A stretch of 28,662 bases of DNA. Origin: Gryganskiella cystojenkinii (lineage: Eukaryota; Mortierellomycota; Mortierellomycetes; Mortierellales; Mortierellaceae). Every line of letters begins with the position of its first letter. The stretch's first letter is position 1. The notes under the pieces were generated by a model. That model was not told where the DNA came from, ran no database searches, and was given only the letters and a program-made list of their open reading frames with translations. The stretch covers positions 1-28,662 of the forward strand of contig JAAAIG010000496.1 of assembly GCA_015852425.1 (NCBI GenBank). Reading direction: 5' to 3'. Below are positions 1 to 8,262 of this stretch, piece by piece. The translations under genes were made by a program, and so were the position numbers.

Positions 1-1227
1 CCCCCCCCCCCTCTCCAAAGTACTAGTTTGAGCTATCAGTTTTCAAAGGTCGCGAAGACGAAGATGCGACGGTTGGATCTGTGGAAGAAAATCATACTTA
101 ATCATCTTTGGCCAGACTCCACTGATCCATTCTTGGATCGTCAACAGGTCTCGTCCTCGAGCAACACTCTGCTTCACATGCGCTCAGCTCCGCCTGAACC
201 TGTAGCAGGATAAGGACACGGAGGGAAAGTAAACAAAGAGGGAATGCGAAGAGAGGAGGCAAGGAAGAAAGGAACAGATGCACATTCGGCATTGTTTTGA
301 ACTATCGAATAGTCACAAAAACAACAAATATATATATACGCGAAGATTGCTCGCGTGTCCGAGCAGAAACCGCTTTGTGCCTTCTCTCTTTATCAAACAA
401 GAACCGACCTCAACGTCCGCTCTCTTTGGAATGGAATTCGGAATGGTGACAAAGAGATACTGCGAAGGCATGTAAAGTCAAATCTCTCTCTCCATCCCTC
501 CTTGCCCCGCATAATTTACAGATCATATCGAGTCCTATGGATCCTTCCTCGAGTGTGTGTGTGTATGCGTGTGCGAGAGAAAAGTCGTTTATCACCGTGG
601 CGGACTGGACCATTATCGTTTTGTCCCTTTCTCTTGTTTAAATTTTGTCCATTTTGCTTTCCTCGTCTGGATCTTGATCTTCCTATTCACGTTTTTTAGC
701 GAGTCCGGACACAAACAGTAAGTAGCAAACAGACACGCCTTTCTTAAGCAATACTTGACCTGGTAATGGTCAGTGCAAACATCTTCAGCCTCCGTCTTTT
801 TTTCTGCCCTGCTGCTTGAATAGAGCGTTTCTCTTACAGTTTACTTTTCTTTTTTCCTCTTACCCTTCGTCACAACATCATCCCATCCGCTCATATACCT
901 TGCTCGTGTCGCTGTTAACACCCTTCCTCTGCCCGTTCTCATGTAGATGTAGAGAGTCTCTCTCTCTCTAACTCGATCAGTATATATTCATATATACATG
1001 TGTTTCTGCTCCTGTTCCTTTTGTTCCTTCAGATGACTGTGTCTTAACAAACATGAACAACCTCGTTTTCCATCCTACTCCTTTCTTTCTTCTCTTTCAT
1101 ATTTTTTCTTTCTTTCTCAAACCTATCCTTCACTAATCCATTCAACGCTTTTCTCCCTTTGTCCACTCCTTTTTTTTTAAACAAGCACACCACATAAAAC
1201 AAAAACAAAACCTAACACGAAACAGAT
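1..1227. other. Left flank and 5' region of the OPT gene; no gene recognised
   Basis: I see only short unconvincing open frames here. The stretch starts with a C homopolymer and holds AT dinucleotide runs (about 327-338 and 981-996), a GT run near 555-565, and long pyrimidine-rich stretches from about 780 to 1180. The last 40 bases before the OPT start are A/C-rich, as is common in fungal leader sequences. This is most simply the promoter and 5' untranslated region of the transporter, with perhaps the flank of a gene lying further left. Confidence 0.5.
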
Positions 1228-4200
1228 ATGGCTCCCCATTTCGACAGCGGCGGCCTCGGTCCCGGAGGAAAGAGAGGACAACATCACAATAACGACCAAA
1301 CAGAGATGACTGACATGACAGAGATCAACGTCGATACCTCTGTTACCCCTGTCACCAACACTGCTGCAGTCCCTCATCATGCACCCTCGGACCTTTCTTC
1401 CAATCAGCAACAGGCCCATGCGACCTTGCACCACAAAACATCCTACACATCTGAGACCTCGACGGCCTCCACGACCTCTTCCCTCTTGAGCAATGGTCAT
1501 GCTGCTACTACTACTACTACTGCTGCTACTACTACTGCTGCTGCTGTGGATGCAAAAAGTGGATTGCCACTCGCTGACAAGATGGAAGTTGTCGAAACTG
1601 GTCTGAGCACGAATTCCGATGACGCGGATTTCTTGAAGGACGAACATGGACGAGAGCTTTCCCCGATTCCAGAGGTCGCGGCCGTGGTCGCCAACACGGA
1701 TGATCCAACGATCCCGTGTCTGACCTTTCGATTCTGGGTCATGGGTCTCATCTCTATCTTGGCTCTGTCGTTTGTGAACCAGGTATGGTGATCCAAAAAA
1801 AAAAGATTTGCCGAGAATGGCTACACGTCGTGTGTGCTTTTGGAGTTGACTGTTCAGAATGATCACACCGTGCTGACAGAGAGGAGAACAGTAATGCTTG
1901 GTTGCACAGGCATTAGATATCACAGTGAAAAGGGTCCAACAGTCTTCCCATCCATAACGCTAATCAGGCTCTTGGTCTTTTTTTGCATGCTGTCGACCAC
2001 GTAGTTCTTGCAAGTCATGTTGCCTTGAGAAAAAGGAGGTGCCTTGAGCAATGATCGTCATGAGTAGCAGGACATTTTGTTGACTCGCTCTTTGGCCGTT
2101 TTCTCTTCTCGTTATCTATTAATCTTTAGTTTCTTCCGCGAGGCACCCATGGTGGTCGGTTCCTTGGTCATCCAGCTGCTTTCTTTCCCGTGAGTGATTT
2201 CCTCTCTCCATTTGATGTGTGTGTCCCTCTCCCAATGCCCAAAGATCAGCGTCGTTTTTTCGAATCGCCTTAAGGCCGCCGCCTGATCCAACCCTTTTTT
2301 CAGTTCTAGATAAAAATGAAGTTTGATCTGCAAACTGTTTCCATGCGTCCTTGCAACCGCATGCATACTCATGCCTTTTTTTTTTCTCGATCTCGATCTT
2401 TTTTTCTTTGTGTTGTCTATGTTTAGCATCGGTAACTTCATGGCCCGTGTCCTCCCTACTCGCCGATTCGTCTTCTTTGGCAGTCGTGGCTTTACCATGA
2501 ACCCCGGTCCCTTCAACGTGAAAGAACACGTTCTCATCACGATTATGGCCAATTGTGGTGCCGGCACCGCTTATGCTGTCGATATTATAGTCATCCAACG
2601 CGTCTTTTACAAACAGAATTTCGGATTTTTGGCCAATCTTTTGTTGATCTTGACGACTCAGTTGGTCGGATACGGAATGGCGGGTATTCTGAGACGGTAT
2701 CTGGTTTACCCAGCGGCGATGATTTGGCCCTCGAACCTCGTCACGGTCGCCTTGTTCAACACCTTGCACCGTAAAGAGGATATTCAAGCTGGACAATGGA
2801 CCCGCCAAAAGTTCTTTGCTGTGGTCGCAATCGGTTCTTTCTGTTATTACTGGATCCCAGCTTACATCTTCCCAGTCATCACTTCACTCACTGTTCTGTG
2901 TTTCATCAACCCCAAGAATATCATCCTCTCTCAACTCACAGGATCACAAGGACTGGGCATGGGTGTCCTGGCTTTAGACTGGAACACGATCACGGCATTC
3001 TTGGGTTCACCGTTGATCACACCCTGGTGGGCTCAGGTCAATATCATGATTGGATTCGTGGCCATGGCCTGGATCATGGTCCCGATCGCGTATTATCTGA
3101 ACATCTGGAATGCGAAACAGTACCCCATCTTGACCTCGAAATTGTTTACGACAGAGGGCTACTACTATGATACGTTATCGATCCTGACCCCGGCCAAGAC
3201 TTTGGATGAACCGACTTATAAGGCTTATGGACCTCTTCGAATTGCCACGTTCTTTGCTCTCAGGTAAAAAATAAGCTCGGAGATGGAGTATGATCCGACA
3301 TGGAAAGGAGATTGCACCCAAAGGCTATGACACAAGCACATCACCTTTTTTTTTGAACGTTGAATAGTTATGGCGTTGGTTTTGCAGGTTTGACAGCCAT
3401 CATCACGCACACGTTCCTGTACCATCGACGTCAGATCTGGGCTCAATGGAAGGAGGCTCGTGGTTCGAGTCAAGGTAGGTGTTATTGCTGGTTGGCACTA
3501 AGTCTTTTTCAAAATTTAACCCTCGCGTCACTTATACTGACTGATATTTTCGACTATTTGTTTAGACATACACTACAAGCTCATGCAGGCCTACAAAGAA
3601 GTCCCCGAATGGTGGTACCTCGCTTTATTTGCTTGTATGGTCGTTCTCGCGATCGTCACCTGTGAGGTCTGGGATTACGGTCTCCCCTGGTGGTGTGTCC
3701 TCCTCGCCGTCGGCATCTCTGCACTGTTCGCTCTCCCCATCGGACTGATCCAAGCCGTCACAAACCAACAACCTGGTCTCAACATCCTCACCGAATTCGT
3801 CGTTGGTTATATCCTCCCCGGTCGACCGATCGCGAATGTGACCTTCAAGACTTATGGTTATATCTCCATGTCCCATGCGATGTCCTTCCTCGGAGACCTG
3901 AAACTAGGTCAATACATGAAGATCCCACCCAAAACCATGTTCACCGTGCAGCTTATCGGTACTGTGATGGCAGGGTTTGTGAACTTGTTCACGGCCAACT
4001 GGCTATTGTCGACTCGACCCAATATCTGTACACCCGAAGGATACCCCTGGACTTGCCCTGGAGCCAATGTCTTCTTTTCGGCTTCGGTCATCTGGGGTGT
4101 CATTGCGCCCGAAAGAATGTTTGGTACTTCGTCAATCTACCATCCCTTGATGTACTTTTTCGTCTTTGGGCTCTTTATCCCCTTCCCATTCTATTTTTTC

Positions 4201-4575
4201 TCTCGAAGGTTCCCTGGAACTGTGATCGACAGGATCCATACCCCCGTTTTGTTGACCGCCACGGGAATGATGCCCCCAGCTCGACCTTACCAATACGCAA
4301 ACTGGCTCTCGGTCGGGTTTGTCTTTCAATACTGTGTGCGGAGGTATCGACCAGACTGGTATAATCGATTTAATTACGTCCTTTCTGCGGCTTTGGATTC
4401 CGGCGTTGCAATCTCGGCACTTGTAATCTTTTTCAGTTTACAGGTCCATGGCAGGGATTTCCCATCTTGGTGGGGCACTGACATGAACCATTGCCCCTTC
4501 GAAAAGGCAAACTTTTATGGACATGTCCCCACAAACCGGCCAAAGGTCACGCCTGCTCCACGAACTCATCTTTGA
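1228..4575 (+). CDS. Oligopeptide transporter, OPT family (peptide transporter clade)
   Basis: Proton-coupled uptake of small peptides across the plasma membrane is the known role of this family. My model has exons 1228-1782, 2005-2009 (tentative microexon), 2130-2189, 2427-3263, 3368-3474 and 3566-4575, giving 857 residues. All splice phases agree, and every intron is GT-AG except the second, which would use a GC donor. Residues 1 to about 160 are a polar, Thr/Ala-rich cytosolic tail; many membrane segments follow. Family landmarks are visible: NPGPFNVKEH early in the core, NQQPGLNILTE, the KTYGYISMSHAMSF stretch, and YPWTCPGANVFFSASVIWG followed by PERMFG. The ATG at 1228 is the first one after an A/C-rich leader. 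An ACT/GCT trinucleotide run in exon 1 codes a Thr/Ala tract. The exact substrate (di-, tetra-, pentapeptide or glutathione) cannot be told. The family call is secure; the 1783-2129 splice pattern is not. Confidence 0.9.
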
Positions 4576-4662
4576 AGAAGTTTTCTGTTCCATTTCCCTG
4601 TCCGACTTTTCCCTTGTTATCTGTTTGATATCGATCTGTCTATCCCTTTTGTAACAGTAGTA

Positions 4663-4668
4663 AATAAA
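4663..4668 (+). terminator. Poly(A) signal of the OPT gene
   Basis: AATAAA lies 87 bases past the OPT stop codon, at the spacing expected for a 3' end signal. Confidence 0.55.
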
Positions 4669-4820
4669 AACCATGATACCAGAGTATGTCATGACCGGGG
4701 CTCAGAGCAAGAGAAAGCCGAGATGAACGTGCATGAAGGCGATGACACGGTAAACTGCCAAGGCTAAAGCAGCATCAGAGGACGGATGCGGTAGTCGAGA
4801 TGCGATACTCTAGTCCACTG

Positions 4821-5335
4821 TCAAAAATCTGTTATCGGGAATGGTGCAATGAGAAAGGGCGAAATATAACTGAACCGTGTGAATGCACTATGAGATAGGA
4901 AGACGCCCACATGGTTGAGAGTCTGGCCTAATTCCATGATCTGTGTCAAGATGCCCTGCCGCTCCTTCTCTGCCTTCACCAAGACCCCCCCGACGATCGC
5001 GGATATATTTGTTTTGCGCCAGGCATACGTCGGCCCGTCTCTTACTTTCTTCCACCATTTTCTCCATTGCCTGCAGGACAATATCCTCCTTCCAATGTCT
5101 TCTTAGATCGCCACCTTCTTGTGCAGATCGTCCACTATATTAGTCAACCGATAGTCCAACTGGAGCATTTTTTCGAAGCCATGGTATCTTGTTGATGATG
5201 GCGAGCTTCATTCTGTGCAGAAGAGGCACACTGGCCAAATCCAAGGCCTGCACCACACTCAACACACTTACAGGTAAATCGCCATGCGCTGCAGTAGTCC
5301 GTCACTGATACTGGCTGGTGGACCATTGTCACGAA
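4821..5335 (-). pseudogene. Decayed coding debris with coiled-coil character
   Basis: On the minus strand, stretches of protein-like sequence sit in different frames. About 5103-5180 reads FEKMLQLDYRLTNIVDDLHK and then meets a TAA. Next come MEKMVEESKRRADVCLAQN and, one frame away, KAEKERQGILTQIMELGQTL. The last two are rich in charged and leucine residues, as in a coiled coil, and are separated by a run of seven G (4985-4991 on the plus strand), a likely frameshift site. Further upstream (about 5230-5290) is a short Cys-containing stretch, CKCVECGAGLGFGQ. No family is recognised. It could instead be chance open frames in an untranslated region, but the similar character on both sides of the G run argues for a broken gene. 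Confidence 0.3.
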
Positions 5336-5460
5336 AACTGGTGAGAGAGTCGCATTCTCATTAATTGGACTGTCCCTTCCGTTTTACCCATTCCAGAGCC
5401 CGTACTCATGAACATCAACTCTGAAACTTTTACAGCTATTGGAAAAAAACGAAACTCTCT

Positions 5461-6330
5461 ATGACAAACCCAAAAAAATGACGCCCACCCAGCGCATCTG
5501 TCACCCCGAACGGTGAGTCGCACTCTGGGACTACTAGTCTCAACACTCCCAGGAGGAAGAGGTCTATCGTACGCGAATTTTCTGAAAATTCCGCTCAACT
5601 CACCCGTTTCTGGAGCAGTCAACAATGCATCTACCGTCACGACGCTTCCCTCCAATTCAGCCCTGGGAGCCACCGAAGTATCCAGTTCATCGCCTAACCT
5701 ATCCATCTCAACCACGATGGACGTCATTTCAGTTAGACATGCGTCTTTCTCGGCGATAAACATTTCCAATCCAGCACTTGCCACAACCACAGCCGACCTG
5801 AGCACTCTTTCGGTTGGATCCCCTTCCACCTTCACAACGGCAACTCCCCACGACAACCTCCAAACCGCCAATTTACAAAATAACAGGACGTCAAGATGGT
5901 GGTCAGTTGCAGAAGTACGTTTGTCGGCCAGAACCATAGCAACCTCATCAGTCGTCAAGCACGCGATCGATACCAGGACTGCAAACGGATATCTTTAGCA
6001 CACGCGTCTTAATGCACTGTCTTGCTACTTCGCCTCCTGCTACTTCGCCTCCTACTTCGCCTTCGTCATTCATTATTTAAACCCTCATACCACCACTCCT
6101 CTATAGTTCCTTACGCAGTATCCTCCTCAATAAATCACCCTAATCCTTTACTATTGCAAGGACATTAAAACGGACCAGTACACTAAAGCCGTGATCTTTC
6201 CATTCTCCGACGACCAGATCGAGGACTGCGTTAGTCGGTTTGTGCGAGACTCAGAGGTACACAAGCCGGCGGACAAAAAGCCCATCTGGAGTACTGGAGA
6301 CTACATGGACAAGCTAACGTCGATCCAACC
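5461..6330 (+). pseudogene. Broken relic of a probable NACHT/STAND-type gene
   Basis: An ATG at 5461 opens a frame that stops at TGA 5479, then resumes in the same frame as ASVTPNGESHSGTTSLNTPR and carries on to about 5620. From there the Ser/Thr/Pro-rich character continues in another frame (STVTTLPSNSALGATEVSSS, then SPNLSISTT, to 5998). A second piece, open from 6134 without an ATG, reads KTDQYTKAVIFPFSDDQIED and ends DYMDKLTSI near 6322. Known background, from memory: some fungi, Mortierella relatives among them, carry many large proteins with a Ser/Thr/Pro-rich N-terminus, helical repeats and a NACHT-type NTPase. The second piece resembles the region following the NTPase core of such proteins. 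The large middle part is missing. So I infer a gene disabled by a stop, a frameshift and a large internal deletion. The stop and frame change are seen; the family is inference. Confidence 0.5.
6022..6066. repeat. Short tandem repeat, TACTTCGCC units
   Basis: GCTACTTCGCCTCCT is followed by a second copy and then by a shortened one ending in TTCGCC. It lies between the two pieces of the NACHT-like relic, so it may mark a place of past slippage or deletion. Confidence 0.6.
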
Positions 6331-7672
6331 TGGGATTCCTATGGAACATAAGGTCTTTCTCCCTCTGGAAATACTCCAAAAGATATTATCCTACACCAAC
6401 GGATATGTCTGTTGTGTCTTGGGTATGGACCTATCTTTGCCATATATTCGCCAATGTATGTTCTGGAGTGGCGGACCTGGTAGAGCTTTATCTGAGATCC
6501 TCTCCCGTGGCGGTGATCCCAGAGCTTTATTTACGATAAAGGACCATGTACCCTCCGATATAGCCATTGCCAAAGCTGTGGCGACTAAGGACAGAAAGAT
6601 GTTGGTAAGGGTCTTTGCTATTTGGAGAACCAGAGAGTCTATCATGGGAAGATATATGGCACTTAAGGACGATTTCCATGATGGCATGGATATAACCCAT
6701 GATATAACCCAAGATAATATGACCCATGATGTTCTGATACAAGAGACCAATGCATACTATCTTCGTATGGGTAGAGAGGATATGGTCGATGAGGATGTCT
6801 ATGACCCATATGGCGTGTATGTAGAGTCTCTAAGCTCCGTAGATATAACTGCAAAGGTATACAGGAGGATTATGGAACTCAGGGATTCGAGTGCGAATAC
6901 AAAAGTCCTGGTTTCATCTAAGATGGGTACATTGGAAGATGTATTTGGATCCATAAGTAAGAGACGCATGAAAACCGGCATAGAGGTGGCTCTTTTATCC
7001 GCCTCCCCAGAGAATGCCGTAAAAATCTATGACAAGTACCACGAAAGATATGTACCATTCGGCCTTAAGCTGTCTCTCCTTAAGTCTTTCTCATCATCCA
7101 AAGACCTTAGTTGTCTCCCTGAAGACCATCTCATGTATCCCATGATGTCCGACTATCTTTCCATGGACCCAAAGACGCCCAACCTAAATGCCTTGGAATG
7201 CCGTCTCAAGTATCGTATATGGGATGATGGTGAGAATCTCATCCATGATGCCGTAGATGAGTACCTTACGATCGGTGATGTCACGGATGTGTTGGATTAT
7301 ATTTTCACAGACGAAGACAAATGGGGATACTTGAGTATTTCCCAGTTAACAAGGCTCTTCCTCATGGGTAAAGTAGATAGGAGTTGCATAGAAAATATCC
7401 AACTTACAAGGGATCTGGATGATAGAACACTCATGGAGAGGGTCTCTTACGATGCTAGATTCCAGAATGTAGATGACCTCCTATGGTTCTATGGGAAGTT
7501 CCCAGACACTCCAGTATCTACTGCAGGTATTATTCGCAACGACATTCCTGGGATATCTAGAGGTGTCATATACTTCAGGAGACCACATAGACCTTGGGAT
7601 GTGGGTGGATTTTCGACCCAATGGATCTTGGAACAAGTGGACATCTACCTTTGCCTTAGATACTATTTTTGA
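6305..7672 (+). CDS. F-box-like protein of foreign aspect, joined in frame to a NACHT-type relic
   Basis: This is a long intronless frame. It is open from 6134, but the first in-frame ATG is 6305 (455 residues); the second, at 6341 (443 residues), directly precedes an F-box-like stretch, MEHKVFLPLEILQKILSYT, and is probably the original start. Residues upstream of 6330 belong to the neighbouring relic. The rest is mainly helical in look, with no recognised catalytic motif: repeated short Asp/Leu-rich units such as LLSASPENAVKIYDKYHERY, DAVDEYLTIGDVTDVLDYIF and MERVSYDARFQNVDDLLWF, which recall degenerate ankyrin-like repeats. F-box proteins link targets to SCF ubiquitin ligases; F-box plus ankyrin-type proteins are frequent in large DNA viruses and in some expanded families. 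Codon use differs from the neighbours: ATA, TTA and AGA are common here, whereas the OPT gene mostly uses ATC. The last about 40 residues may be out of frame (see findings). Origin by transfer is inference. Confidence 0.5.
   Translation: MDKLTSIQPGIPMEHKVFLPLEILQKILSYTNGYVCCVLGMDLSLPYIRQCMFWSGGPGRALSEILSRGGDPRALFTIKDHVPSDIAIAKAVATKDRKMLVRVFAIWRTRESIMGRYMALKDDFHDGMDITHDITQDNMTHDVLIQETNAYYLRMGREDMVDEDVYDPYGVYVESLSSVDITAKVYRRIMELRDSSANTKVLVSSKMGTLEDVFGSISKRRMKTGIEVALLSASPENAVKIYDKYHERYVPFGLKLSLLKSFSSSKDLSCLPEDHLMYPMMSDYLSMDPKTPNLNALECRLKYRIWDDGENLIHDAVDEYLTIGDVTDVLDYIFTDEDKWGYLSISQLTRLFLMGKVDRSCIENIQLTRDLDDRTLMERVSYDARFQNVDDLLWFYGKFPDTPVSTAGIIRNDIPGISRGVIYFRRPHRPWDVGGFSTQWILEQVDIYLCLRYYF
6689..6727 (+). 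repeat. Imperfect 12-nt tandem repeat inside the F-box-like gene
   Basis: GATATAACCCAT is followed by GATATAACCCAA and by a diverged third unit ending GACCCAT. It codes the repeated peptide DITHDITQDNMTHD. The unit length is a multiple of three, so the frame is kept. Confidence 0.7.
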
Positions 7673-7763
7673 CAACTTGGAGACCCACCCCCTTGCGATA
7701 GGGTAGTATACCAAGGAAACTACATGAACCGGGATGTGTAGTTAGACTACCAATAAACACACC

Positions 7764-8109
7764 ATGCACTTAACAACTACCATACTATGGTTATCTGCAG
7801 CAACATTCACCTTGGCATTGCCGATGAAGAAGAGGGCATGGAAGGACGTGAAAAACTCTGATGGCGATATATCGTATGGATCGAGGGAGTTTGTGGTCGC
7901 TCGAGAGACGAGACACCTGTTCCGGGCCTTCAAGACATTACATCCCCAAGCCTGATTCGGAGAGGAATTACCAAGTGTGCTCCCCCGCGTACAGGGAGAG
8001 AATTGTCAACGGATTCGACTTCACAGATTACAAAATTCAAAACGCCTGTTTTCGCTATCGCCCGTGTCGTACAACTCGAGGGACTCAAGCTGTAGTGCAG
8101 AAGAAATGA
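7764..8109 (+). CDS. Candidate small secreted cysteine-containing protein
   Basis: The ATG at 7764 opens a typical signal peptide, MHLTTTILWLSAATFTLALP, followed by a basic stretch MKKRAWKD. Read without splicing, the frame ends at 7955 (63 residues, no cysteine in the mature part). If a 58-nt GT-AG intron (7848-7905) is removed, exon 2 (7906-8109) gives a 95-residue protein whose mature part has four cysteines, in the contexts DTCSG, QVCSP, NACFR and RPCRT. The phase fits exactly. I favour the spliced model because it joins the signal peptide to a longer open frame, but the donor is weak. Its first codons (ATA, TTA, CTA) resemble those of the upstream F-box-like gene. No family is recognised; a small secreted effector-like protein is one option. 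It converges on NUP188, whose stop is about 150 bases away. Confidence 0.4.
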
Positions 8110-8262
8110 GTCCGAGTAAAAGATGATGGGACACTCTGACTGTGACAACCAAATTCGATCGATAATTTTTGATAATTTTTGAACATTTTTTTTTCTTTTA
8201 CTTGACGATACCCTAAACTATGTTTTCTTCTCGCGCTTTTTTGATCTCTCTCTCTCTCTTTT

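Noticed and set aside
1177..1923. 248-residue minus-strand open frame with a Ser run
   Set aside because: It is antisense to OPT exon 1; the Ser run is the reverse of the ACT/GCT repeat.
2119..2808. 229-residue minus-strand open frame, Lys/Glu-rich
   Set aside because: It is antisense to OPT exons and their intron.
3463..3474. GGTTCGAGTC, resembling a tRNA B box
   Set aside because: It is inside an OPT exon coding GSSQ, and no A box or acceptor stem lies at tRNA spacing.
5329..5958. 209-residue minus-strand open frame ending with a GSGMGKT-like string
   Set aside because: It is antisense to the Ser/Thr-rich relic, has no ATPase context around the P-loop-like string, and the composition is that of a mirror frame.
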